Shown here: in pieces, positions 29,801 to 37,419 of the stretch
Numbering within the stretch: position 1 is the first letter of the stretch
Layout of the letters: each line of letters opens with the position of its first letter
DNA from: Streptacidiphilus anmyonensis
GTDB taxonomy: Bacteria > Actinomycetota > Actinomycetes > Streptomycetales > Streptomycetaceae
Assembly (NCBI RefSeq): GCF_000787855.1
Contig: NZ_BBPQ01000009.1
Coordinates: 108,166-172,165 of the forward strand
Direction: 5' to 3'
Length of the DNA: 64,000 nt
Made by a program: the position numbers and the translations under genes
Notes under the pieces: generated by a model
What the model was told of the DNA's origin: nothing
What the model saw: only the letters and a program-made list of their open reading frames with translations
Databases searched by the model: none

Positions 29801-30074
29801 GCGCGGGGCCGCCGTCGACCGGCGCCACGTGCACCTCCGGCGCGCCGTCCCTGGTCGACGCCCACGCCAGCAGCGTGCCGTCGGGCGAGAACCGGGGCCC
29901 GGCCACCGGCACGTGGTCGGCGCTCACCCGCCAGGCGCGCCCGCCTTCGACGGGCGCGACCCACACGTCGTCCTCGGCGACGAAGGCGACCAGGTCGCCG
30001 TGGATGTCGGGGTGCCGGAAGTAGCCGTCGGCACGGGGCGTCTGCTGCTGAGTGTGCGTCTGCGTCTCTGTCAC
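26820..30074 (-). CDS. Tricorn-like protease (S41 family)
   Basis: 1084 residues. The N-terminal two thirds form beta-propeller repeats (many WD-like DG.W and SPD.R blocks). A PDZ domain follows (GVAVRAGDALLAVGGRPVD), then the S41 C-terminal catalytic core. Catalytic tetrad candidates are the Ser-His in GEPGTSHAYVS, the nucleophile Ser in DEFAGSDGDIAA, and the Glu in WGLENHGVDPD. Tricorn degrades peptides released by the proteasome, and Streptomyces possesses proteasomes. No signal peptide is visible, so it is cytoplasmic. GTG 30074 lies just after a -10-like TAGCGT, so it is perhaps leaderless. A run of Asp/Ala/Arg/Ser repeats (ADARSADARS near residue 545) is a local oddity. Confidence 0.94.
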   Translation of the reverse strand: MTETQTHTQQQTPRADGYFRHPDIHGDLVAFVAEDDVWVAPVEGGRAWRVSADHVPVAGPRFSPDGTLLAWASTRDGAPEVHVAPVDGGPARRLTYWGNPHTAVLGWTADGEVVAASAQGRRSRANVWAHAVPLDGGPARTLPYGRLGRLALRPGGDGVLLSTSSGREAAHWKRYRGGRAGKLWIGVEGGEFTRLHAAVDGNLESPMWVGERVAFLSDHDGVGRLWSSLPDGSDLRAHGGHDFYARNAATDGARVVYHAGGDLWLLDSLAEGAAPRRLEIRLGGPRNGRQPHPVEAGSHLGAVAVDADGRSSVVEVRGTLHGVTHRDGPVRELAATPGVRHRLPVALPDGASAWVTDAEGDDALEFSDGRRVLAGRLGRVEELAASPDGRLLAAADRLGRVLLVATGDPEGDAGLRELDRSEHAFATGLAFSPDSRWLAWSHSHCAEETTSQIRLARTDTGAVVEATPARFRDWSPAFTADGRHLAFLSARDFDPVYDEHAFDLSFPAASRPYLLTLAADTLSPFGPLPQGRPVREADDARSADARSADARSAAKTATEVPTTEVDVEGLGARVLAFPVPAGRYGRLHAVKGGVAWLHHPLVGNLGNGRATPETEPQRSALEHYDLTARRLTVLVDALDGYAVSGDGGRVVVRDGGSLTVLPADSRVDKDDNADARVEVDLSRIRLTVDPAAEWRQMFDETARLMRDNFWRPDLGGIDWDAVQARYRPLVERLGSHGDLVDLLWELQGEPGTSHAYVSPRESGPGAARAQGFLGADLARDEHGVWRVAGVLPGESSDPHARSPLAAPGVAVRAGDALLAVGGRPVDTVTGPAPLLVGTAGKPVELRVAPADGGAERTVVVVPLADEAPLRYHAWVADRRSHVHTASGGRLGYLHVPDMVSNGWAQLHRDLRTEVRNEGLVVDVRENRGGHTSQLVIEKLNRRVVGWDLPRDSVPVTYPMDAPRGPLVAVTDEFAGSDGDIAAAAFQALRLGPVVGVRSWGGVVGIDGRYSLVDGTGVTQPRYATWMDGYGWGLENHGVDPDVEVVLAPHDAAAGRDPQLDEAVRLALAALEDRPAVTPPPLPEL

Positions 30075-30141
30075 GCGCGCACGCTATCGAGGGGGCGTCC
30101 GAGATTCGAGATCTTTTTCCGTGGTCGAACCAGGACGACGG

Positions 30142-30891
30142 CTATCCCCAGCGACCGCTGCGGCCGAGCAGCAGCGCGGCCGCGGCGACGCCCGCGGTGG
30201 AGGTGCGCAGGACGGACGGCCCGAGGAGGTACGCGCCCGCGCCGGCGGTGGTGAAGGCGTCCATCTCGTCCGGGGAGACGCCGCCCTCCGGGCCGACGAC
30301 CAGGACGACGGAACCGGACGACGGCAGGTCCGCGGAGGCGAGCCGGGCCGCCCCCTCCTCGTGCAGCACGCCCGGGAGGGTGGCCGAGGCGAGCAGGGTG
30401 CCGACCTGACGGGTGCTCATCGCCGGGTGCACCACGGGGAACCGCAGCCGCCGTGACTGCTTGCCCGCCTCGCGCGCTGTCGCGCGCCACTTCGCGAGGG
30501 CCTTCTCGCCGCGCTCGCCCTTCCACTGCGTGATGCAGCGGGACGCCTGCCAGGGGACGATCTCGTCCACCCCGACCTCGGTCATCAGCTCCACGGCCAG
30601 CTCGCCGCGGTCGCCCTTGGGCAGCGCCTGCACCACGACGATCCGCACGTCCGGCTCGGGCTCGGCGAGGAGTTCGCTGACGCTCACGTCGAGGACGTCC
30701 TTGCCCTCGACGGCGGCGACGGCCCCGCGCAGCCCGGCGCCCTCACCGTCGGTGAGCACGACCTCCTCACCGGGGTTCAGCCGCTTCACCGAGACGGCGT
30801 GCCGCCCTTCCGCACCGTCGAGCCGCACCGTCCCGCCGACCCGCGCGGTCGAGAGTCGGTCGGCGGGGAGGAGGAAGACGGGTGCGGTCAC
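30142..30891 (-). CDS. rsmE: 16S rRNA (uracil(1498)-N3)-methyltransferase RsmE
   Basis: 249 residues. A PUA-like N-terminus (about 1-75) is followed by a SPOUT methyltransferase domain. The knot motif VLVVGPEGGVSPDEMDAF near residue 220 is diagnostic, and VVQALPKGDRGE near 90 is also conserved. It methylates helix 44 of 16S rRNA. It follows dnaJ2 on the same strand after the palindromic element at 30921, an order conserved in many Gram-positive bacteria. Confidence 0.96.
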   Translation of the reverse strand: MTAPVFLLPADRLSTARVGGTVRLDGAEGRHAVSVKRLNPGEEVVLTDGEGAGLRGAVAAVEGKDVLDVSVSELLAEPEPDVRIVVVQALPKGDRGELAVELMTEVGVDEIVPWQASRCITQWKGERGEKALAKWRATAREAGKQSRRLRFPVVHPAMSTRQVGTLLASATLPGVLHEEGAARLASADLPSSGSVVLVVGPEGGVSPDEMDAFTTAGAGAYLLGPSVLRTSTAGVAAAALLLGRSGRWG

Positions 30892-30920
30892 GATGTGCGC
30901 TCAGCTTTCGGAAGGAGACA

Positions 30921-31018
30921 ACCCAGGGGCGCGGGGCTCTGCTTGATGAACCACGCGCGCGAGCAACCACCCTATGCGGTGGTTCCCCGACAGACGGGAC
31001 CATCCGCACAGGGTGGTG
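30921..31018. repeat. Intergenic palindromic element, copy C
   Basis: CCAGGGGCGCGGGG opens the element. AACCACC-CTATGC-GGTGGTT at 30965-30984 is a perfect hairpin, and CCGCACAGGGTGGT closes it. It occupies the dnaJ2-rsmE spacer. The order of sub-motifs resembles copies A and B. Confidence 0.78.
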
Positions 31019-31026
31019 TCTGATCG

Positions 31027-32169
31027 CTACCGACCGTTGAACGCGTCCTTCAGCCGCGAGAACAGTCCCTGCTGCCCGGGAGCGAACTGCCCCGACGGGC
31101 GCTCCTCACCGCGCAGCTTCGCCAGCTGGCGCAGCAGGTTCTCCTGCTCCGCGTCCAGCTTGCTCGGGGTGAGGACCTCGACGTGCACGATGAGGTCGCC
31201 GCGGCCGCCACCGCGCAGGTGGGTGATGCCGCGCCCGTGCAGCGGGATGGACTGGCCGGACTGCGTGCCCGGACGGATGTCGATCTCCGCCGCGCCGTCC
31301 AGCGTCTCCAGGGGGACCTTCGTGCCGAGCGACGCCGCCGTCATCGGCAGGGTGACCGTGCAGTGCAGGTCGTCTCCGCGTCGCTGGAAGATCTTGTGGG
31401 GGTTCTCGGAGATCTCGACGTACAGGTCGCCGGGCTGGCCGCCGCCGGGGCCGATCTCGCCCTCGCCGGCCAGTTGGATCCGGGTGCCGGTGTCGACGCC
31501 GGCCGGGATCTTGACGGTCAGGGTCCGACGGGCCCGCACGCGGCCGTCGCCGGCGCACTCGGGGCACGGGGTCGGCACGACCGTGCCGAAGCCCTGGCAC
31601 TGGGGGCAGGGGCGCGAGGTCATGACCTGGCCCAGGAAGGACCGGGTGACCTGGGAGATCTCACCGCGGCCGCGACACATGTCGCAGGTCTGCGCCGAGG
31701 TGCCGGGGGCCGCGCCCTCGCCGTTGCAGGTGTTGCAGCGGACCGCCGTGTCGACCTGGATCTCCTTGGTCGTGCCGAAGGCCGCCTCCTCCAGATCGAT
31801 GTCGATCCGGATCATGGCGTCCTGGCCGCGCCGGGTCCGCGAACGCGGGCCCCGCTGGCCGCCGGCCGCGCCGAAGAACGCGTCCATGATGTCGCTGAAG
31901 CCGAAGCCCGCGCCCTGGCCGAAGCCGCCCGCGCCGGCACCCGTGCCGGACGCGGAGAGCGGGTCGCCGCCGAGGTCGTAGACCTGCCGCTTGTTCGGGT
32001 CGGAGAGGACCTCGTACGCGGCGTTGATCTCCTTGAACCGCTCCTGCGTCTTCGGGTCCGGGTTGACGTCAGGGTGCAGCTCGCGCGCCAGACGGCGGAA
32101 AGCCTTCTTGATCTCGTCCTGACTCGCGTCCCGTCGGACGCCGAGTACCGCGTAGTAGTCCGTGGCCAC
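31027..32169 (-). CDS. dnaJ: Chaperone DnaJ (DnaJ2)
   Basis: 380 residues. The J domain includes the HPD motif (ELHPDVNPD near residue 33). A Gly/Phe-rich linker is followed by four CxxCxGxG repeats that bind two zinc ions ([32 protein letters not shown]), and then by the two substrate-binding barrels. Streptomyces usually has two DnaJ proteins. This one pairs with hrcA and is the DnaJ2 type. GTG 32169 has GGAG about eight bases upstream. It is probably in an operon with hrcA, so it is under CIRCE control. rsmE lies downstream. Confidence 0.96.
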   Translation of the reverse strand: MATDYYAVLGVRRDASQDEIKKAFRRLARELHPDVNPDPKTQERFKEINAAYEVLSDPNKRQVYDLGGDPLSASGTGAGAGGFGQGAGFGFSDIMDAFFGAAGGQRGPRSRTRRGQDAMIRIDIDLEEAAFGTTKEIQVDTAVRCNTCNGEGAAPGTSAQTCDMCRGRGEISQVTRSFLGQVMTSRPCPQCQGFGTVVPTPCPECAGDGRVRARRTLTVKIPAGVDTGTRIQLAGEGEIGPGGGQPGDLYVEISENPHKIFQRRGDDLHCTVTLPMTAASLGTKVPLETLDGAAEIDIRPGTQSGQSIPLHGRGITHLRGGGRGDLIVHVEVLTPSKLDAEQENLLRQLAKLRGEERPSGQFAPGQQGLFSRLKDAFNGR

Positions 32170-32265
32170 CAAAATGCTCCGCTAGTTTCCGTCTGAGGCT
32201 CGTGCCGGTCGTCGGGCCGTTGTCGTCGGTCCCTGCTGGGTCTCTCGTCGCGTCGTCGATGCCGC

Positions 32266-33297
32266 CTACGACGCGGCCAGGATCTGGCCGACATACCGGG
32301 CAACCGCCCGGACGGCTGCCATGGTTCCCGGATAGTCCATGCGAGTCGGTCCGACCACGCCGAGTTTGGCGACGGACTCGTCGCCCGAACCGTAGCCCAC
32401 CGAGACGACCGAGGTGGAATTGAGGCCCTCGTAGGCGTTCTCGTGACCGATTCTGACCATCACGCCCGGATCCGCGGTCTCACCCAGCAGCCGAAGCAGT
32501 ACCACCTGCTCTTCCAGCGCCTCCAGCACGGGAGCGATGGTGAGCGGGAAGTCGTGCGGGAACCGGGTCAGGTTGGCGGTGCCGCCGAGGACGACGCGCT
32601 CCTCGGTCTGCTCCACCAACGCCTCGAACAGAGTGGACAGCACCGTCGACACGGCGGGGCGGTCCGCGGGTGTGAAACTTTCGGGCAGATCCTGCAACAG
32701 CCTCGGGACCTCCGCGAAGCGGCGGCCCCCTGCCCCGGCGTTGAGGCGGGTGCGCAGATCCCCGAGCATCGCCTCGCCGACCGGCTGCGGGCAGTCCACC
32801 AGGCGCTGCTCGACCCGGCCGGTGTCGGTGATCAGCACCAGCATGACCCGGGTCGGGGACAGTGCGACCAGCTCGACGTGCCGGACCGTGGACCGGGTCA
32901 GCGAGGGGTACTGGACGACCGCGACCTGACGGGTCAGCTGCGCGAGCAGCCGGACCGTGCGGGCCACCACGTCGTCGAGGTCGACGGCCTGGTCCAGGAA
33001 GTTGGTGATCGCCCGGCGCTCCGCCACCGACAGCGGCTTGACCTCGGTCAACCGGTCCACGAAGAGGCGGTAGCCCTTGTCCGTGGGCACCCGGCCGGCA
33101 CTGGTGTGCGGCTGGTGGATGTAGCCCTCGTCCTCGAGCACGGCCATGTCGTTGCGGACGGTCGCCGAGGAGACGCCGAGGTTGTGCCGGTCGACCAGGG
33201 CCTTGGAGCCGACCGGCTCCTCCGTGCCCACATAGTCCTGCACGATGGCGCGCAGCACCGCGAGCTTGCGGTCGTCGAGCTGACGCTCCTCACGCAC
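32266..33297 (-). CDS. hrcA: Heat-inducible transcription repressor HrcA
   Basis: 343 residues. The winged-helix N-terminus ([30 protein letters not shown] region, about 35-70) binds CIRCE, and the GAF-like dimer domain follows. In Streptomyces, HrcA represses groEL operons and itself, and is released on heat shock by lack of GroEL. GTG 33297 is preceded by GGAGG at nine bases. A CIRCE-type operator lies 47-73 bases upstream. dnaJ2 follows after 96 bases. A very long upstream open frame through the htpX region is antisense noise. Confidence 0.96.
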   Translation of the reverse strand: MREERQLDDRKLAVLRAIVQDYVGTEEPVGSKALVDRHNLGVSSATVRNDMAVLEDEGYIHQPHTSAGRVPTDKGYRLFVDRLTEVKPLSVAERRAITNFLDQAVDLDDVVARTVRLLAQLTRQVAVVQYPSLTRSTVRHVELVALSPTRVMLVLITDTGRVEQRLVDCPQPVGEAMLGDLRTRLNAGAGGRRFAEVPRLLQDLPESFTPADRPAVSTVLSTLFEALVEQTEERVVLGGTANLTRFPHDFPLTIAPVLEALEEQVVLLRLLGETADPGVMVRIGHENAYEGLNSTSVVSVGYGSGDESVAKLGVVGPTRMDYPGTMAAVRAVARYVGQILAAS

Positions 33298-33343
33298 GGG
33301 CACGCACCTCCAGCCGGACCTTGATCCCGTCCCTACCTCGGCT

Positions 33344-33370
33344 CTGGCACTCTGGACATTCGAGTGCCAG
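33344..33370. promoter_or_regulatory. CIRCE-type operator
   Basis: CTGGCACTC (33344-33352), a 9-base spacer, and GAGTGCCAG (33362-33370) form a perfect palindrome with the geometry of CIRCE (TTAGCACTC-N9-GAGTGCTAA). Seven of nine positions per arm match consensus, and the two outer changes are compensatory. It should bind HrcA and repress hrcA-dnaJ2. htpX is divergent 130 bases away and may also be affected. Confidence 0.88.
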
Positions 33371-33414
33371 CCTCCGTCAGCTGTCAGTGTAAAGCGCGAC
33401 GGTCCGCGACCGGA

Positions 33415-33436
33415 ACGTCTGGACCTCGTCAGACGT
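33415..33436. promoter_or_regulatory. Palindrome upstream of htpX
   Basis: ACGTCTG-N8-CAGACGT is a perfect inverted repeat 64 bases before the htpX start. Its position and symmetry suit a regulator binding site distinct from CIRCE. The regulator is not known. Confidence 0.5.
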
Positions 33437-33499
33437 ACCACATACCGAAGGCGGCACGGCAGAATTGCGATCGGCAGTTCACCGCCCAGGAGGGACCTC

Positions 33500-34420
33500 A
33501 TGTCCAGGACTCGTTTCGCGCCGGACCGTGGGCTCACCACGCGCATGCTGATCACGATGTTCATGATCGGTCTGCTCTTCGTGGTCTTCGTCGGGCTGCT
33601 GCTGGTGGTGCTGCGTGGGGCGTGGCCGATCGTCCTGATCGTCGCCGGCGGGCTGTTCATCGCCCAGTTCTGGTTCAGCGACAAGATCGCCGCGTTCAGC
33701 ATGGGCGCCCGTGAGGTCTCCCCGCAGGAGTACCCGGAGCTCCACGGCACCATCGACCGCCTCTGCGCACTGGCCGACATGGAGAAGCCGCGCGTCGCCG
33801 TGGCCGACACCGACATGCCCAACGCCTTCGCCACGGGCCGCAACGAGAAGAACGCCGTGGTCTGCGTCACCACCGGCCTGCTGCGCCGGCTGGAGCCGGA
33901 GGAGCTGGAGGGCGTGCTCGCCCACGAGCTCTCCCACGTCGCCCACCGCGACGTCATGGTGATGACCATCGCCGGCTTCCTCGGCGTGCTGGCGGGCATC
34001 ATCACCCGCGTCGGCCTGCAGTTCGGCATGTTCGGCGGCTTCAACGACCGCGACAACCGCGACAACGACAACGCGGCGATCGCGGCCCTCGTCGTCATCG
34101 CCGTCAGCGCCGTCGTCTACGCGATCAGCTTCCTGCTGACGCGTCTGCTGTCGCGCTACCGCGAGCTGTCCGCGGACCGCTCGGCCGCGCTGCTGACCGG
34201 CCGTCCGTCGGCGCTGGCCTCGGCGCTGACCAAGGTGACCGGCGACATCGCCGCGATCCCGACCAAGGACCTGCGCCAGGCCCAGCCGTACAACGCCTTC
34301 TACTTCGCCCCGGCCCTGTCGGCCCGCGAGGTCGCGGCGAACGCCTTCTCCACCCACCCCTCGCTGGAGCAGCGCCTCGAGCAGCTCGGCAAGATCTCCG
34401 CCGAGCTCGGCAAGGGCTGA
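33500..34420 (+). CDS. htpX: Membrane zinc metalloprotease HtpX (M48)
   Basis: 306 residues. Two N-terminal helices (about 15-55) are followed by the zinc motif [12 protein letters not shown] near residue 137, two further helices, and the third ligand Glu in the region [15 protein letters not shown]. HtpX removes damaged membrane proteins under stress. AGGAGGG is six bases before the ATG. The gene is divergent from hrcA. pspAB follows 71 bases later, a pairing seen in other Streptomyces. Confidence 0.96.
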   Translation: MSRTRFAPDRGLTTRMLITMFMIGLLFVVFVGLLLVVLRGAWPIVLIVAGGLFIAQFWFSDKIAAFSMGAREVSPQEYPELHGTIDRLCALADMEKPRVAVADTDMPNAFATGRNEKNAVVCVTTGLLRRLEPEELEGVLAHELSHVAHRDVMVMTIAGFLGVLAGIITRVGLQFGMFGGFNDRDNRDNDNAAIAALVVIAVSAVVYAISFLLTRLLSRYRELSADRSAALLTGRPSALASALTKVTGDIAAIPTKDLRQAQPYNAFYFAPALSAREVAANAFSTHPSLEQRLEQLGKISAELGKG

Positions 34421-34491
34421 GCTTTGCGCTAGAACAGCAGCAGAGAAGTAGAAAGACGCGCCGCGAGGCCGGCCGAGAGGAAGACGTAGCG

Positions 34492-35073
34492 ATGGGTTTC
34501 CTGGATGCCCTGCTGGGCCGCACCAAGCCGGTCAAGCCCGATCTCGACCAGCTCTTCGGCCTCCCCTCGGCCGCGATCACCCTGGAGGCGGCGGCCGGCT
34601 TCAAGCCGACCGGCGTCGGCTCCGTCTGCTTCGCCGCTGCCGAGGGCGGCGCCTTCGCCCAGGTCCAGCAGGACATCCAGGCCCTGCTGGACGCGGACAC
34701 CGGCCGCGGCGGCGCGCCGATCGAGGTGACCCAGCGCGACTCCTACGGCTACCGCTGGATCACCGCCCGCCAGTCACCGGACGACATCGTCTCGCTGGTC
34801 AACGACGTCCACGCGGTCAACTCGGGCCTGGAGTCCCAGGGCTTCGGCCCGCAGCTGCTGTGCACCCTGGTGAACTTCACCGACGCCCAGCAGCGCCGGC
34901 TCGCGCTGGTCTACCTCTACAAGCGCGGCAGCTTCTACCCCTTCGCCCCGCTCCCGGGCGAGAAGCGGGACAACCCGCTGGAACTCCAGATCAAGGCGAT
35001 GCTCGGCAACGACCTGCGCATCGAACAGGACCTCAACCGCTGGTTCCCCGTGTGGGGCGCGCCGGGGTTGTAG
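34492..35073 (+). CDS. pspAB: PspA-associated protein PspAB
   Basis: 193 residues. The start MGFLDALLGRTKPVKPDLDQLFGLPSA and the core VNFTDAQQRRLALVYLYKRGSFYPFAP are typical of PspAB, a cytoplasmic protein named for its link to the phage-shock protein A system. Its biochemical role is not established. Co-occurrence with HtpX suggests both answer envelope stress. GAGGAAG lies about nine bases before the ATG. No PspA gene is present in the window. Confidence 0.85.
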   Translation: MGFLDALLGRTKPVKPDLDQLFGLPSAAITLEAAAGFKPTGVGSVCFAAAEGGAFAQVQQDIQALLDADTGRGGAPIEVTQRDSYGYRWITARQSPDDIVSLVNDVHAVNSGLESQGFGPQLLCTLVNFTDAQQRRLALVYLYKRGSFYPFAPLPGEKRDNPLELQIKAMLGNDLRIEQDLNRWFPVWGAPGL

Positions 35074-35129
35074 TCCCAGTCCTACGATGAGGGCGATGCA
35101 TCGTCAGTCGGTCCGTACGAGGGATGCCG

Positions 35130-35681
35130 ATGAACCCGCGCCACTACGAGCTGCTGGAACGGGCCCGGAAGGCCGCGCCTGAGAACGTCAAGGTCGAGCT
35201 CAGCGGCGACATCGTCGTCATGCAGGCGTCCCCGTCAGCGCTGCACCAGCGCAACCTCGCCATCGTGCAGCGCCAGTTCGAGGCGAACTGCCCTCCGGGC
35301 TACTTCCCCAGCGGCAGCAGCGATCTTGCGTCTGCCGAGGTGGGCAAGGTCCGCAACCCGGATCTGACGTACCTGCCCGACGAGTCCGTCGATCTGCCGG
35401 AACACGACGTCCCGGCCCGCATGGCCCTGGTGGCCGTCGAGCTTGTGTCGCCGAAGAACCCGGAGAACGACTGGATCGGCAAGCTGCGCGACTACCCGGT
35501 GATGGGGATCCCGCTGTACCTCATCGTCGACGCACGCGCGAAGACCGTGACGCTCTTCTCGGAGCCGGAGAACGGTCGGTACCGAAGCCGCGAGGACGCC
35601 GACTTCGGCGAGACCGTCCGCATCCCCGCCCCTTTCGACTTCGTTCTCGAAACCGCCGCGCTCCTCCCGATCACGGGCTGA
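35130..35681 (+). CDS. Uma2 family (DUF820) putative endonuclease, second copy
   Basis: 183 residues. VRNPDLTYLPDES carries the catalytic Asp strand, VAVELVSPKNPENDW the Glu strand and turn, and KLRDYPVMGIPLYLIVD the Lys and following strand. ATG 35130 is preceded by GAGGG six bases away. ATG 35124 is too close to it. The two Uma2 proteins in this window share the fold but little else. It converges on the next gene with a short overlap (stop codons at 35681 and 35671). Confidence 0.85.
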   Translation: MNPRHYELLERARKAAPENVKVELSGDIVVMQASPSALHQRNLAIVQRQFEANCPPGYFPSGSSDLASAEVGKVRNPDLTYLPDESVDLPEHDVPARMALVAVELVSPKNPENDWIGKLRDYPVMGIPLYLIVDARAKTVTLFSEPENGRYRSREDADFGETVRIPAPFDFVLETAALLPITG

Positions 35682-36285
35682 CGGCGGGCAGCGGGCGGCG
35701 GCCCGTGACGGTCAGCAGGATGTCCTTGGCCGGGAGCTCCACCACGTGCGCTCCCGTGCCGATGGCGATCTCCGCGTCGGTGGCGCGGAGGGTGAAGCCG
35801 GTGAGGTCGACGCCGAAGTAGGCCAGCGAGCGGGCGTTGGTGTCGGTGTTGGCCAGGACGATGGCGATCCGGTCCGGCGGGGCGGCCGGGAGGCCGAGGG
35901 GTTCGGTGATGTCGAGCCCGTGGATCACGTCGTGGCTCAGCGCGCCCGCCTGGCCGCCGCGCGGGGGCTGCCAGGGGTGGTGGATGTTGCCGCGCAGGGA
36001 GCGCAGCAGCTCGTCCGCGGACATGCGGGAGGCGTCCCGGCGGGCGGCGGTGTCGGAGTAGCGGTTGAAGGAGAAGCCCGCGGCCGCCAACCCTGCGATG
36101 AAGCGCAGCGGCCTGGTCCGGAACGGGAAGGTGATGTGCGCGACGACCTCGCGCACCCGCCAGCCCGCGCACAGGGACGGCGCGTCCCACTGCGCGGGGG
36201 TGAGGCCGGCGAGCAGTGCGGCGAGGCGCTCGCGCTCGGCGTAGGTCTGGGCCCGCGGATCGGTCTGCTCGGCGTGCGTCGTCAT
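35671..36285 (-). CDS. Mycothiol-dependent-type DinB/maleylpyruvate isomerase family protein
   Basis: 204 residues. LAALLAGLTPAQWDAPSLCAGW and VREVVAHI are the N-terminal hallmarks of the DinB-like actinobacterial family (TIGR03083 type), and HDVIHGLDI holds the two metal-ligand histidines. Relatives include mycothiol-dependent maleylpyruvate isomerase, but most are uncharacterised and may act as thiol transferases. The first ATG of the domain is 36285. It converges on the Uma2 gene and lies downstream of the ECF sigma gene, which is on the same strand. Confidence 0.82.
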   Translation of the reverse strand: MTTHAEQTDPRAQTYAERERLAALLAGLTPAQWDAPSLCAGWRVREVVAHITFPFRTRPLRFIAGLAAAGFSFNRYSDTAARRDASRMSADELLRSLRGNIHHPWQPPRGGQAGALSHDVIHGLDITEPLGLPAAPPDRIAIVLANTDTNARSLAYFGVDLTGFTLRATDAEIAIGTGAHVVELPAKDILLTVTGRRPLPAVSP

Positions 36286-36374
36286 GATCGTGCCCGGTCT
36301 TCCTGGTCGGAGAAGCGCTGACACTCCTGGTACGACCGGGCCATCCGGAACTCATCGGTCGCCGCGGAACGAGT

Positions 36375-37343
36375 TCACGGATGCGGCGGCAGGCCGAACT
36401 CCGCGAACCGCTCCCCCGCGCCGAGGTAGGTGACGATCTCGCTGATCCGGCCGCCGCGCACCTCCAGGACGAGCAGCGCGAAGGGCCGCAGCACCCCGTC
36501 CGCGTCCGGCCGGTACTGGCCGATGGTCGGGCAGCCGTTGGCGCCGGCGCCCGGCAGCATGCGGTCGTCGGCGCAGTACTCCGCGCCCGCCTCGATGGCC
36601 GCCCCGATGGCGGCCGGACCGTGCAGCCACCACAGGAACGGCGGCATGCCGGAGCGCACGTCGTCGGCGAGCAGACCGATCAGCCGGTCCACGTCGTGGG
36701 ACTCGAAGGCGTCCACGTAGTCGCGCAGCAGTCGCCGCTGCGCGGCGTCGTCCGGGTCCACGGGGTCCACCGGGTCGGCGGGCGCGGGCCGGTGTTCCTC
36801 CAGCGTGGCGCGGGCCCGTTGGAGCGCGCTGTTCGCGGCGGCCGTCGAACAGTCGAGGATCCGCGCGGTCTCGGCCGCCGTGAATCCGAGGACGTCGCGC
36901 AGCACCAGCGCCGCCCGCTGGCGCGGCGGCAGCCACTGGAGCGCGGCGACGAAGGCCAGCCGCACCGACTCGCGGCGCACGGCGAGCTCGGCCGGGTCGG
37001 CCACGTGCGGCAGGCGCGAGTCCGCCAGCGGCTCGACCCACTGCGAGTCGGGCAGCGGCGCGCCCAGTTCGCCGCTGGTCGACGCGGGACCAAGGTCCCA
37101 CGGCAGGGCCCGGCGGCGCGCTCCGCGCAGCAGGTCCAGGCAGACGTTGGTGGCGATGCTGTGCACCCAGGTGGACAGGCTCGCCCGGCTCGCGTCGTGG
37201 CGGTGGAGGTTGCGGTGGGCGCGCAGCAGCGTCTCCTGCACGGCGTCGTCGACCTCCCCGGCGGCGCCCAGCATCCGGTAGCAGTAGCCCGTGAGCGGGC
37301 CCCGGAGCGGTTCGAGCGTCGTCTCGGCGTACGGTGCGGCCAC
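36375..37343 (-). CDS. ECF sigma-70 factor with SnoaL-like C-terminal domain
   Basis: 322 residues. Sigma region 2 (EVDDAVQETLLRAHRNLHRH, IATNVCLDLLR) and region 4 (WLPPRQRAALVLRDVLGFTAAETARILDCSTAAANSALQRA) are followed by about 120 residues of SnoaL/NTF2-like fold ending in GERFAEFGLPP. This matches the TIGR02960/SigX5 type of ECF factor, in which the tail regulates activity in place of an anti-sigma factor. GTG 37343 is chosen. A longer open frame covers antisense DNA of the next gene. It is divergent from DUF3097 (76 bases). Confidence 0.9.
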   Translation of the reverse strand: MAAPYAETTLEPLRGPLTGYCYRMLGAAGEVDDAVQETLLRAHRNLHRHDASRASLSTWVHSIATNVCLDLLRGARRRALPWDLGPASTSGELGAPLPDSQWVEPLADSRLPHVADPAELAVRRESVRLAFVAALQWLPPRQRAALVLRDVLGFTAAETARILDCSTAAANSALQRARATLEEHRPAPADPVDPVDPDDAAQRRLLRDYVDAFESHDVDRLIGLLADDVRSGMPPFLWWLHGPAAIGAAIEAGAEYCADDRMLPGAGANGCPTIGQYRPDADGVLRPFALLVLEVRGGRISEIVTYLGAGERFAEFGLPPHP

Positions 37344-37419
37344 CCGCCCATGATGGCGAATCAATCCCCGCGACGCCGCCACCCACGCCCACCGGGCCCG
37401 CCTCTGCGATGATCGGCGG

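Noticed and set aside
26901..30254. A 1117-codon plus-strand open frame opposite the tricorn gene
   Set aside because: Composition is typical of an antisense shadow. No motif is visible.
33298..34098. A long upstream extension of HrcA running antisense to htpX
   Set aside because: The CIRCE operator and the known winged-helix start at 33297 place the gene start there. htpX is strongly supported on the other strand.
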